From Deltaproteobacteria bacterium (lineage in GTDB: Bacteria > Myxococcota_A > UBA796 > SXON01), in assembly GCA_947445035.1 (NCBI GenBank), contig CANFCK010000005.1, forward strand, positions 124,001-188,000: a stretch of DNA of 64,000 nucleotides. The letters are read 5' to 3'. A program made the position numbers and the translations under genes. Numbering within the stretch: position 1 is the first letter of the stretch; every line of letters starts with the position of its first letter. Below are positions 1 through 7,475 of this stretch, piece by piece. The notes below the pieces were generated by a model. That model did not search any database. It saw only the letters and a program-made list of their open reading frames with translations, and was not told the DNA's origin.

Positions 1-174
1 CTCTAGGGTCGGGTCCAAGGCCGCGGTGACGGCGTCAATGCCCGGCGGGTTGTACAGGGTGTCGGCGGTACCGATGAGGGTGGCGGGGTCGAAGGAGCAT
101 CCGTCTTTGGTATCTACCAACGACGCGACACCCTGGCCGAGGATGGACGCCCCAACGGCGAGTGCATCCGGCAC
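1..174 (-). CDS. Partial CDS, hypothetical protein N-terminus
   Basis: An open frame of 58 codons runs from a GTG at 174 to the left edge of the window without a stop, so the gene continues outside. An in-frame TGA lies about 30 nt upstream of the GTG, and a GAGG sits only a few bases before it. The translation begins VPDALAVGASILGQG and has ordinary composition (mixed small hydrophobics, one Cys, acidic residues), unlike the Arg/Pro/Ala-rich shadow frames around it. No family is recognised. It lies 79 nt downstream of the DUF924 gene on the same strand and could be co-transcribed with it. The short visible length makes the call tentative. Confidence 0.45.
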   Translation of the reverse strand, partial: MPDALAVGASILGQGVASLVDTKDGCSFDPATLIGTADTLYNPPGIDAVTAALDPTLE

Positions 175-253
175 GCGCCTCGTTGCATCCAGTGGTAGTG
201 ATCACCCTACCACCGCGTCCGTTCCCCCAGGCCGGTGCGTACTCCCACCCCGT

Positions 254-853
254 TTACCGCTGGCCGAAGCTCTCCCCGCCCGCCGCCACCCAGGCATCCT
301 CGTCTGGCGTCTCCGTGCGCCCGAGCGCGAGGTTGCGGCCTGGGAATCGCCCGAAGCGCGCGACGATGTCGCGGTGTTTGCCAGCGAAGAGCAGGTTCTT
401 TTCGAAGTTGGCGGCGGCCGGCGTTCCGGAGGCGTCCGCGGCGAGCTGGGTGTACAGCCGCATCGACTCCTCCTGGGTTGCGCGATGTTCGTGGTGCATG
501 AACGGGAGATAGGCGAAGCTCCGCTGGGTCAGGCCGATGGTGCGGTCCCACCCCGCCGCCAGCATGCGCCGAGAGAGCGCGAGCGCCCGCGCGTCGTAGG
601 CGAACGCACGCGCGTCGCCGCGGAAGATGTTCCGGGGGAACTGGTCGAAGGTCACGATGGCGGCGAGCACGCCGGCTTCGTCGGTGGCTCCCGCCTCCAC
701 CGCGTCGGGCGTGTCGAGGCTCGCGCCGAACCGCGCGGCGACCTCGGCGTCGAACGCCGGGCCACCGGTGAACCAGCGGGCCTGGACCTCAGGGGACGGG
801 AGCGCGTGCAGATCGGCGGAGCCAAACCAGAAGAGGAGGACGTCTTGGTGCAT
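254..853 (-). CDS. DUF924 family protein
   Basis: This 199-aa protein matches the DUF924 family, small soluble all-helical proteins of unknown biochemical role. The sequence shows the family's hallmarks: an N-terminal LLFWFG segment, RWF, a central VTFDQFPRNI(F)RG motif, then SFAYLPFMHHE and the C-terminal FGRFPGRN. The start is the ATG at 853. An in-frame ATG further upstream would add 46 residues of low-quality sequence before the conserved N-terminus. Length is normal for the family. It is followed by a partial gene on the same strand. The annotation rests on the motif set; no reaction can be assigned. Confidence 0.9.
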   Translation of the reverse strand: MHQDVLLFWFGSADLHALPSPEVQARWFTGGPAFDAEVAARFGASLDTPDAVEAGATDEAGVLAAIVTFDQFPRNIFRGDARAFAYDARALALSRRMLAAGWDRTIGLTQRSFAYLPFMHHEHRATQEESMRLYTQLAADASGTPAAANFEKNLLFAGKHRDIVARFGRFPGRNLALGRTETPDEDAWVAAGGESFGQR

Positions 854-1030
854 GGGGGACCGTAGCGCCCCGTGGCCATGCTGTGGGCCGGAGACCGATT
901 CATGTTCGATGAGTGGGCGCTTGCCCGCTACCCGGTCATCGCCGCCCCCGTCATATCTATGCACGATTTCTGTCGCGACACCTGTGGGCATGCCATCGTA
1001 ACGCGCGAGCGTCTATCGCTGCTACGCCTG

Positions 1031-2269
1031 CTACGCCCCCACCCCCGCCAGCCTCGCCAAAAAGTCAGGGTAGCTGGTGGCGATCGACGCGGTTTCGCTC
1101 ACCGCCACGCGCCGAAACAGCCCCGCGATCGAAAAAGCCATCGCGATACGATGATCGCCGTGGCTCTCTACGATCGCCGCGCCACCGCCCTCGCAGCCCC
1201 CCCGCATCACGAAACCGTCCGGGCGGGCGTCGGCATCCACGCCCATCGCGCGGAGGCCGGCCACCACAGCGGCAACGCGGTCGCTCTCCTTCACCCGCAG
1301 CTCGGCGGCGTCACGGACCACGGTCTCCCCCTCCGCAAAGGCGGCCGCAATCGCCAGGATGGGCAGCTCGTCGATCAGCGTCGGCACCTCGGCGCCGGCG
1401 ATCTCGACGCCGCGGAGGCCACGTCCACGCACGGTGACGTTCGCGATGGGCTCGACGCCGCCGAGGGGCTCGATCTCCACGTCGGCGCCCATGCGGCGGA
1501 GCACGTCCAGGACCCCAGTCCGCGTCGGATTCACGCCCACCCCCTCGATAGTCAGCGACACCCCCGCGATCGCGGCGGCGACGAACCAGAACGCAGCGCT
1601 GGAGATGTCCCCGGGGACGACGAGATTGCCCGCGCTGAGCCCCCCCCGACGCACCGTCAGCCGGGTGCCCCCCTCCCCGCTGACCGACAGCAGCGGCGCG
1701 CCCATGCCGAGCAGCATCCGCTCGGTGTGGTCGCGCGTGGGGGTCGGCTCGGTCCACGAGGTTTCGCCGTCGGCGGCCAGCCCCGCCAGCAACACCGCCG
1801 ATTTGACCTGGGCGCTGGCAACTTCGGCCCGGAAGTCGCCCGCACGAAGCGGCGCGGCCACCACGGTGATCGGCAAGGTCGGGCCGCCTTCACAGCGGGC
1901 GCCCATCGCCGCCAGCGGGGTGAGCACGCGGCGCATCGGACGTCGCGACAGGGAGGCGTCGCCGACGAGCACCGCCCCCGCGCGCCCCGCCAGCGCGCCG
2001 AGGAGCAGCCGCGCCGTCGTCCCAGAGTTGCCGCAGTCGATCCGGCCCGCGTGGTGCCAGGGGTCGCCGGTGACGAGGACCTCGCCCCCGACACGCGCCA
2101 CTCGCGCGCCCAGTTGGACCACGGCGCGCTCAGTGCGGCCGACGTCCTCAGCGTCGAGGAGCCCCCGGATCCGGGTGGTCCCCTCCGCCATCGCGCCGAA
2201 CATCAAGGCACGGTGGGAGACACTCTTGTCGCCCGGCACGGAAAAGCGGAGATCGGCGCGGATGGGCAC
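1031..2269 (-). CDS. aroA: 3-phosphoshikimate 1-carboxyvinyltransferase (EPSP synthase)
   Basis: This 412-aa enzyme would transfer the enolpyruvyl group of PEP to shikimate-3-phosphate, the sixth step of the cytosolic shikimate pathway to chorismate. The family signatures are all present: N-terminal PGDKSVSHRAL (substrate-binding Lys and Arg), GNSGTTARLL, the DHTERML segment, LRVKESDR and HGDHRIAM near the C-terminus. Length is a little under the usual 425-430. It lies 38 nt downstream of accA on the same strand, so the two are probably co-transcribed. The short GNSGTT version is typical of class I-like enzymes, but resistance class cannot be judged by eye. Confidence 0.97.
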   Translation of the reverse strand: MPIRADLRFSVPGDKSVSHRALMFGAMAEGTTRIRGLLDAEDVGRTERAVVQLGARVARVGGEVLVTGDPWHHAGRIDCGNSGTTARLLLGALAGRAGAVLVGDASLSRRPMRRVLTPLAAMGARCEGGPTLPITVVAAPLRAGDFRAEVASAQVKSAVLLAGLAADGETSWTEPTPTRDHTERMLLGMGAPLLSVSGEGGTRLTVRRGGLSAGNLVVPGDISSAAFWFVAAAIAGVSLTIEGVGVNPTRTGVLDVLRRMGADVEIEPLGGVEPIANVTVRGRGLRGVEIAGAEVPTLIDELPILAIAAAFAEGETVVRDAAELRVKESDRVAAVVAGLRAMGVDADARPDGFVMRGGCEGGGAAIVESHGDHRIAMAFSIAGLFRRVAVSETASIATSYPDFLARLAGVGA

Positions 2270-2307
2270 GGGCGAGGCTACCCCGTCAGCGGGAGCCCGG
2301 CAGGCGA

Positions 2308-3270
2308 CTACTCCCCCCGAGCGTCGATCGCACCCAGCGTACGGAAGCGGTCATATCGCTGTGCGGTGAGCGCCTCGGCGGAGAGCTTGCAGAGCACATC
2401 GAGTTCGACCTGTACGGCATCCCCGAGGGAGCGCACGGTGTCGGCCGGCGACCGGTGGGCACCACCCGCGGGCTCGGGCACCAGGGAATCGGCGACCCCG
2501 AGGCGGAGGCAGTCCTCGGCGGTGAGCTTGAGCGCCTCTGCGGCCCGGGGTGCTTCGGCCCGATCACGCCAGAGAATCGCGGCGCAACCCTCCGGCGAAA
2601 TCACCGAATACGTTGAGTTCTCCAACATCAAAACCCGGTTTCCCACGCCGAGCGCAAGGGCGCCGCCGCTGCCGCCTTCGCCAATGACACAGCACACCAC
2701 CGGCACCCGCAGGGTCGCCATTTCCATGATGTTGCGCGCGATGGCTTCGGCCTGGCCGCGCGCTTCGGCATCGAGGCCCGGGTAGGCGCCGGGGGTGTCA
2801 ATCAGCGTGACAATCGGCAAGCCAAATCGTTCGGCGAGGCGCATCAGCCGCAACGCTTTTCGGTAGCCGTCAGGGAGCGCCATGCCGAAGTTGCGCACCA
2901 CGTTTTCTTTGGTGGTGCGGCCCTTCTGGTGGCCGATGAGCACGATGGGACGGCCGCGGAAGTTGCCGAGCACCCCCACGATGGCCTGATCGTCGTGACC
3001 GGCACGATCGCCGTGCAACTCGTCGGCGTCGGTGAGCCAGGCGCCCACGTAGTCGAGGGTGTACGGGCGGTTCGGATGCCGGCTCAAAAGTGTGCGCTGC
3101 CAGGGGCTCAGATTGGCGAGAATCTGGCGTTGGAGCGCCTCGGCCTGCCGTTCCAGCTCACGAATCGACGCGCCGAGGTCGAGCCCGTTGGCGAGCTCCG
3201 TCTGTTGGAGAAGCTCGATGCGGCGGCGAAGCTCGACGAGTGGGCGTTCGAAGTCGAGGACCAGATCCAT
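2308..3270 (-). CDS. accA: Acetyl-CoA carboxylase carboxyltransferase subunit alpha
   Basis: This 320-aa subunit, with AccD, forms the carboxyltransferase that moves CO2 from biotin to acetyl-CoA, giving malonyl-CoA for fatty acid synthesis. It begins MDLVLDFERPL, the standard AccA N-terminus, then shows the helical region with LTPWQ-like LSPWQRTLLSRHPNRPYTLDY, the VLIGHQKG segment, the TLIDTPGAYPG oxyanion/CoA motif, and GEGGSGGALA. The ATG at 3268-3270 is chosen because it gives the family-length protein; upstream in-frame sequence is Arg-rich and not conserved. aroA follows after 38 nt. No accD is in the window. Confidence 0.97.
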   Translation of the reverse strand: MDLVLDFERPLVELRRRIELLQQTELANGLDLGASIRELERQAEALQRQILANLSPWQRTLLSRHPNRPYTLDYVGAWLTDADELHGDRAGHDDQAIVGVLGNFRGRPIVLIGHQKGRTTKENVVRNFGMALPDGYRKALRLMRLAERFGLPIVTLIDTPGAYPGLDAEARGQAEAIARNIMEMATLRVPVVCCVIGEGGSGGALALGVGNRVLMLENSTYSVISPEGCAAILWRDRAEAPRAAEALKLTAEDCLRLGVADSLVPEPAGGAHRSPADTVRSLGDAVQVELDVLCKLSAEALTAQRYDRFRTLGAIDARGE

Positions 3271-3326
3271 GGCGCTGGCGGCTAACCCGGATCCTACGTG
3301 GTAGGCTCGCCGGCCCAGGAGTTGCC

Positions 3327-3647
3327 GTGGCCGACGCCGTCGAGTTCGAGATGATGCAATGGGTGAAGACGCTGCCAACGGAGCGGCGCTCGGACCCCCA
3401 GATGATGTATTTGCAACAGCGCAAGGACCCGGGCACCGCGCTGGGATTGTCGTTGCTCTGCTTCTTCGGGTTCGCCGGAATCGGACGGGTGTACGCCGGG
3501 GACGTCGGCCTCGGCATCGCCATGTTCTTTCTGAGCGTCCTGACCTGCGGCATCTGGCCGATCGTCGACTTGTTCCTCATCAGTGGGGCGACAGAGCGCA
3601 AAAATCGCGAACTCTTGCGGCGCATCCGCCTGACGCTCGCCGACTGA
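3327..3647 (+). CDS. TM2 domain-containing membrane protein
   Basis: A 106-aa protein with a short charged N-terminus and a TM2-type hairpin of two membrane segments. The first (LGLSLLCFFGFAGIGRVYAG) contains the conserved GIGRVYAGD turn, and the second is GIAMFFLSVLTCGIWPIVDL, followed by a basic cytoplasmic tail. TM2 proteins are small integral membrane proteins of unclear molecular role. The GTG at 3327 is preferred because AGGAG lies 5 nt before it (3317-3321); an ATG pair at 3351 and 3354 is the alternative. It is divergent from accA, and its stop is 5 nt before the next gene, so the two are probably co-transcribed. Confidence 0.85.
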   Translation: MADAVEFEMMQWVKTLPTERRSDPQMMYLQQRKDPGTALGLSLLCFFGFAGIGRVYAGDVGLGIAMFFLSVLTCGIWPIVDLFLISGATERKNRELLRRIRLTLAD

Positions 3648-3652
3648 GTCGA

Positions 3653-4852
3653 ATGCCCCTGCCCCGCCGAGTCCTGCGCGTCGCGACGGGCGGCGTGGTC
3701 GCGCCGTGGAACACCCCGGTCGGCGCCGTGCGCATCCTTGGTACCCCCCTCGCTGATCGGCAAGCGCTGATGCTATCGCGACTTGGATTGTCGATCGCCG
3801 GCGACGTGGCCCCCGGGGATGCGGGCAAAGAGACAGACACCCTCTACGTGGACGACGACGTCGACTTCGCCGCGGGCACCCTGCGTTCGTGGCTCAAGCA
3901 CGCCGGACCCGGCGCACGTCTGGCGACCGTCGAACGGCCGCCCCGCGTGGGCGAGCTGGAAGTCGAACCCCAGGCCTGGTTCCGCGACGGCGCCATCACC
4001 GACGAGGCGCTGCCCGGCGCGACGCCAGTGCGTTTGTGCGGCGTGCGCTGGGGCGACGGGGCGCGGCCGGTACGCGTAGAGCCGCTGGGCTTCGCGGGGC
4101 GCAGCCACCTCCCCGGACCGTTTGGGGCGGGGCAAGCGCTCGATTGGGCGGTCGACGTGCGAACGGCGGTCACCGTGCGCCACTGGGTGCACCTTTTGCG
4201 CGCTTCGTACGCCGGCTTGGGCGTGGCCATCTGGGAACAGCTGCTTTTGCGACCATGGGCGCCGCTTTGGACATGGATGCGCTCGCCCCTGCGGCCGCGT
4301 TTCTCGGTCATCGGCCGTCGCTGCAAGGTCCATCCCACCGCGATCCTGGACGCATGCATCCTCGGCGACGACGTCCACATCGGCCCGTACAGCGTGCTCC
4401 GCGGCTGCTGGGTCGGTGACGGCACCCACGTCGAGGATCACGTCACCGCGCGGCTGTCCTCGATCGGGCCGCACGCCCACGTCGGCAACTACTCGATGTT
4501 CAACCTGTCGGTCATCGGGGAGCGCTCGAGCGTGGGCCACATCGGCGCCCAGGTCTGCGCGATCGGCGACGACTGTTTCGTCAGCACTTTCGCCACGTTG
4601 CACGACCTGAACTTGCGTGGGAACGTGAAGGTGCGCTGGGGCGACCGGGTGCTCGACAGCGGCGTCCCCTTCCTGGGCGTCGCGCTCGGCCACGGGGTGA
4701 AGCTCGGCGCGGGGGTGACCATCGCGTCGGGTCGCGACGTGCCCAACGGCGTGCGGGTGGTGGCGGAGGGTGCAGTCGCGAGGATTCCCGCCGATCTTGC
4801 GCCGGGCGACTACCACGTGTCGGCGGGGCGCCTCGTTCCCGACGGCGGGTAG
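3653..4852 (+). CDS. Left-handed beta-helix (hexapeptide repeat) sugar nucleotidyl/acyltransferase-like protein
   Basis: A 399-aa protein. Residues about 1-110 look like a worn nucleotidyltransferase-type domain (RILGTPLADRQALMLSRLG, then a YVDDDVDF acidic stretch). A central helical and aromatic region follows (about 165-215), and the C-terminal half is a hexapeptide-repeat left-handed beta-helix (VHPTAILDACILGDDVHIG, IGPHAHVGNYSMFNL, IGAQVCAIGDDC, LGAGVTIASGRDV), as in GlmU and NDP-sugar pyrophosphorylase-fused acyltransferases. The canonical GxGTR(M)xP-K motif of an active nucleotidyltransferase is not seen, so only the helix part is confidently assigned. The start is the ATG at 3653, 5 nt after the TM2 gene. 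Role in envelope-sugar metabolism is inference. Confidence 0.7.
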   Translation: MPLPRRVLRVATGGVVAPWNTPVGAVRILGTPLADRQALMLSRLGLSIAGDVAPGDAGKETDTLYVDDDVDFAAGTLRSWLKHAGPGARLATVERPPRVGELEVEPQAWFRDGAITDEALPGATPVRLCGVRWGDGARPVRVEPLGFAGRSHLPGPFGAGQALDWAVDVRTAVTVRHWVHLLRASYAGLGVAIWEQLLLRPWAPLWTWMRSPLRPRFSVIGRRCKVHPTAILDACILGDDVHIGPYSVLRGCWVGDGTHVEDHVTARLSSIGPHAHVGNYSMFNLSVIGERSSVGHIGAQVCAIGDDCFVSTFATLHDLNLRGNVKVRWGDRVLDSGVPFLGVALGHGVKLGAGVTIASGRDVPNGVRVVAEGAVARIPADLAPGDYHVSAGRLVPDGG

Positions 4853-4897
4853 CCACCCATGGCGCGCTCGGTTGGCGGCCGACAGCCATCCCCAGTC

Positions 4898-5076
4898 AGA
4901 TGCGGCCTCGGCCGAGGTATGTCACGCCAGATGCGGCCTCGGCCTTCGACAGCCGCGCCTGGATCTGGCGGTCAGACAGACCAACGCCGATTATTTCGTG
5001 GCCGCGTCACTGGGCCGCCACCGCCAGCGCGCCTGGGCCGCATCCAAGGGCGGATACCTCAACCCGGGCCGCATCC
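4898..5076. repeat. 179-bp palindromic intergenic element, copy A
   Basis: Left arm: the core AGATGCGGCCTCGGCC occurs at 4898-4913 and again at 4929-4944, exactly 31 nt apart. Right arm: the inverted core GGGCCGCATCC occurs at 5035-5045 and 5066-5076, also 31 nt apart. Pairing positions all sum to 9974 (4899-4907 with 5067-5075; 4930-4938 with 5036-5044; GAGGTAT at 4914-4920 with ATACCTC at 5054-5060), so the arms form one symmetric imperfect hairpin around 4987. The centre holds GACCAACGCCG, shared with copy B. There is no coding signal. It fills the gap between the beta-helix gene and the GT2 gene, ending 15 nt before the GT2 start. Confidence 0.85.
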
Positions 5077-5091
5077 AGGGGGGCTTGTTTC

Positions 5092-6288
5092 ATGAGCGCC
5101 GGCGAGATCGGCTTCTGGTTGGTCGCGGGGGGCGGCGCGCTTTTCCGGTTGCGGGCGGCGCAGCGCATCGCAGAGGTGCTATCACCTCGGTGGCGCCTGC
5201 TTCCGGCGGGGATCGACACCGCGTCGCCGCCGGTCCGCGTGAGCGTTTGCATCCCGGCTCGCGACGAAGCGGCGGTCATCGATCGCGTGCTCGCGTCGTT
5301 GGACGTGCAGGACCACGCCGACACCGAGGTCATCGTCTGTGATGATCGCTCCACGGATGGCACGGGCGCCCTCGCCAACGCCCACCGCTGCCGGGTGATC
5401 GAGGGCAGCGACCCGCCCGGAGGTTGGCTCGGCAAACAGTGGGCGCTCCAGACGGCTTCCGGCGCGGCCACCGGGGATATCCTCTGCTTTGCCGACGCGG
5501 ATACCTGGCACCACCCCGCGGCCCTCCGCACCTGCGCGGCCGAGATGGAGCGCGACCAGCTCGACGTCCTGGTTGTCGTCGGTGGGCAGGCCCTCGGCAC
5601 CTGGTCCGAGCGGCTGGTCATGCCGATGTTCTGGACTGCTCTCCTGAGTTTTTTGGACATCAAGCGTGCTGAGGCTCCCGAGCGTCCCAACGACGCGATG
5701 GGCAACGGCCAGTTCTGGTTGGTCCGGAGGGCCGCCTACGACCGGATCGGCGGCCATGAGCGGGTCAAGGACCGCCTCGCCGAAGACGTCGCCATCGTTC
5801 GCGCCCTCAAAGCCGACGGCGCCCGCTACCGTTTACGCTTCGGGCCGACGCTGACCGCCACGCGCATGTACACCGGCTTTGGCTCGTTGTGGCACGGCTT
5901 TCAGAAGAACGCCGCCGTCGTGGATCCGGCCCAGCCCGTTCTCTCGGCAGGCTTGACGATCGTCGCGGTGATCCTACTCGTCCAGGCGGAGCTCTGGCCG
6001 TGGATGGCCTTGGCGCTCGCGCCCACGGTTGGCGGGCTGTGGGCGCACCCGGTGACGATCCTGCTCGCTGCAGCCCAGGCGGGCGCGTTGATCCATGGCC
6101 GTGCGTCGCTGTACCGCGTGGTTTGCGACGCCGCTTCGGGCGCGCCGCTGTCACGCTATCCGTGGCTGTACCTGGCGCAACCGTTGGGCGCGATCATCGG
6201 CATGGCGGCGATCCTCAACTCGATGCAGGCGCAGCTTCGGGGGGCCACCCGCTGGAAGGGCCGCCGCGTCCGCGGGAAGAGCCTGTGA
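5092..6288 (+). CDS. Family 2 glycosyltransferase (HpnB-like), membrane-associated
   Basis: A 398-aa membrane-associated GT-A glycosyltransferase. After a hydrophobic N-terminal segment, VSVCIPARDEAAVIDRVLAS starts the GT2 fold. It carries VIVCDDRSTDGT, GGWLGKQWAL, a DADTW metal-binding DxD, NGQFWLVRRAAYDRIGGH and an EDVAI acceptor-side motif. Three to four hydrophobic C-terminal segments follow (from about residue 283). The GWxGKxxAL and GNGQF motifs resemble the hopanoid-associated HpnB and carotenoid-type GT2 enzymes; substrate is unknown. The ATG at 5092 sits just past the palindromic element, which may lie in its 5' region. Its TGA overlaps the GTG of miaA by 4 nt (GTGA), implying translational coupling. 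Confidence 0.85.
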   Translation: MSAGEIGFWLVAGGGALFRLRAAQRIAEVLSPRWRLLPAGIDTASPPVRVSVCIPARDEAAVIDRVLASLDVQDHADTEVIVCDDRSTDGTGALANAHRCRVIEGSDPPGGWLGKQWALQTASGAATGDILCFADADTWHHPAALRTCAAEMERDQLDVLVVVGGQALGTWSERLVMPMFWTALLSFLDIKRAEAPERPNDAMGNGQFWLVRRAAYDRIGGHERVKDRLAEDVAIVRALKADGARYRLRFGPTLTATRMYTGFGSLWHGFQKNAAVVDPAQPVLSAGLTIVAVILLVQAELWPWMALALAPTVGGLWAHPVTILLAAAQAGALIHGRASLYRVVCDAASGAPLSRYPWLYLAQPLGAIIGMAAILNSMQAQLRGATRWKGRRVRGKSL

Positions 6289-7133
6289 AGCCGCTGGTGA
6301 TCACCGGCCCCACCGCGGCCGGAAAGTCCGCTGCGGCCCTGGAGATAGCCGAGCACTACGGCGCGGTCATCGTCGCGATGGACGCGATGACCGTCTACCG
6401 CGGCATGGACATCGGCACCGCCAAGCCCACGCCCGCCGAGCAGCGGCGCGTCCCCCACCGCGGCCTCGACCTCCGCGACCCGATCGAGCCCTTCGCCGCG
6501 GTGGACTTCGTCGCCGTCGCGGCAGCCGCTCTCGCTGAGGGGGGGCCCGTCGTCCTCTGCGGGGGGGCGCCCTTTTACCTCCGCGCGTTCCTCGACGGAC
6601 TGGTGCCGACGCCGCCGGCGGATGCGACCCTTCGCGCGGAGCTTTCCGCGATGCAAGACCCATGGACGCGGTTGCAGGAGGTAGACCCGGCGCTGGCCGC
6701 GCGGCTGCACCCCAACGACCGCATGCGCATCGTGCGCGGGCTCGAGGTGCACGCGCTGACGGGCACGCCGCTCTCCGCCTTGCACGCCGCGGATCAGCCG
6801 GTGCGGCGCGCTTGCGAGGTGGTGTGGGTGGATCACCCGGCGCTGACCGAACGTATCGACGCCCGCGTGCTCGGCATGATCGAGGCTGGCTATGTCCAGG
6901 AAGTGGCTGGACTTCTGGAGGGCGGGGTGCCCCGCGACTGCAAGCCGATGGGCTCGCTGGGGTACAAACACCTGGCGGCGCATCTGCTGGATGGTGTCGC
7001 TGTCGAGGAGGCGGTGCGCCTCATCCAGCGCGATAGCCGCCAGTTCGCCAGGAAGCAGCGGACGTTTTTGCGGGCGTTGGGCTTCGAGGCAGGCGGGAGC
7101 GTGGCGGAGGCAGCGGCGAGGGCGTTTGGGTGA
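6285..7133 (+). CDS. miaA: tRNA dimethylallyltransferase
   Basis: This 282-aa enzyme would transfer a dimethylallyl group from DMAPP to N6 of A37 in tRNAs reading UNN codons. The P-loop GPTAAGKS is at residues 8-15. It is followed by the tRNA-binding AMDAMTVYRGMDIGTAKPT (normally D-S-x-Q-x-Y-R; here AMDAMTVYR), VPHRGLDLRDP, GGAPFYLRA, and the C-terminal GYKHLAAHL and RQFARKQRTFLR segments. Length is slightly short of the usual 300-310. The start is the GTG at 6285, overlapping the stop of the glycosyltransferase; no in-frame ATG fits the conserved N-terminus. Replacement of the usual DSxQ by DAMT is worth noting, although the Asp is kept. Confidence 0.93.
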   Translation: MKPLVITGPTAAGKSAAALEIAEHYGAVIVAMDAMTVYRGMDIGTAKPTPAEQRRVPHRGLDLRDPIEPFAAVDFVAVAAAALAEGGPVVLCGGAPFYLRAFLDGLVPTPPADATLRAELSAMQDPWTRLQEVDPALAARLHPNDRMRIVRGLEVHALTGTPLSALHAADQPVRRACEVVWVDHPALTERIDARVLGMIEAGYVQEVAGLLEGGVPRDCKPMGSLGYKHLAAHLLDGVAVEEAVRLIQRDSRQFARKQRTFLRALGFEAGGSVAEAAARAFG

Positions 7134-7168
7134 AGGGGGGCTAGGGCACCGGCGAGGCATGCCCATCC

Positions 7169-7347
7169 AGATGCGGCTTCGGCCGAGGCATGTCCCTCCA
7201 GATGCGGCTTCGGCGTTCGGCGGCGGCGCCGGGAGCTGCCTGATCGAGAGACCAACGCCGGTAATATCCAGCCTGCCTCACCGCGACACCGCCCCGCGTG
7301 CGTCAGGGCCGCATCTGGGTAGGGATGCCTCAGCAGGGGCCGCATCC
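7169..7347. repeat. 179-bp palindromic intergenic element, copy B
   Basis: This is collinear with copy A, without indels, at a constant offset of 2271 nt. Left cores AGATGCGGCTTCGGC lie at 7169 and 7200 (31 nt apart). Right cores GGGCCGCATC lie at 7306 and 7337 (31 nt apart). The pairing positions sum to 14516 throughout. The arm motif is GAGGCAT (7185-7191) with ATGCCTC (7325-7331), a T-A to C-G change on both arms relative to copy A. A third, degenerate left unit (CGGCGAGGCATGCCCATCC) precedes it at about 7150-7168, and similarity continues to about 7358 on the right (CAGGCGGGCTTG). The left cores include a C(TTCG)G tetraloop-like motif. It lies between convergent miaA and the DUF3999 gene; the rest of that 342-nt gap shows nothing else. 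Confidence 0.85.
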
Positions 7348-7475
7348 AGGCGGGCTTGGCTCGGCGTCGAGCGCGCGGGAGCAGCGCCGCGACCCCGTCA
7401 GACCAGCGAGGTGCCGGTGTCAACACGCGCCCACCTGCTTTTCAGAAGCGCCGCCCAAACGGCTCCGAGTGAGAT

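Noticed and set aside
26..865. Long plus-strand open frame of about 280 codons
   Set aside because: It is antisense to the well-supported DUF924 gene and has the Arg/Pro/Ala-rich composition of shadow frames in GC-rich DNA.
872..2785. 637-codon plus-strand open frame
   Set aside because: It lies opposite aroA and part of accA, both of which have complete family motifs. It is His/Arg/Pro-rich with no domain.
4898..5087. Direct repeats at 31-nt spacing considered as a CRISPR array
   Set aside because: There are only two direct units per arm, the second pair is inverted, there are no unique spacers of regular size, and no cas genes are present.
7134..7475. Gap examined for a gene, tRNA or riboswitch beyond the palindromic element
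   Set aside because: No balanced open frame, no TTCGA-type T-loop or acceptor stem and no known aptamer pattern was seen. The only strong signal is the repeat.
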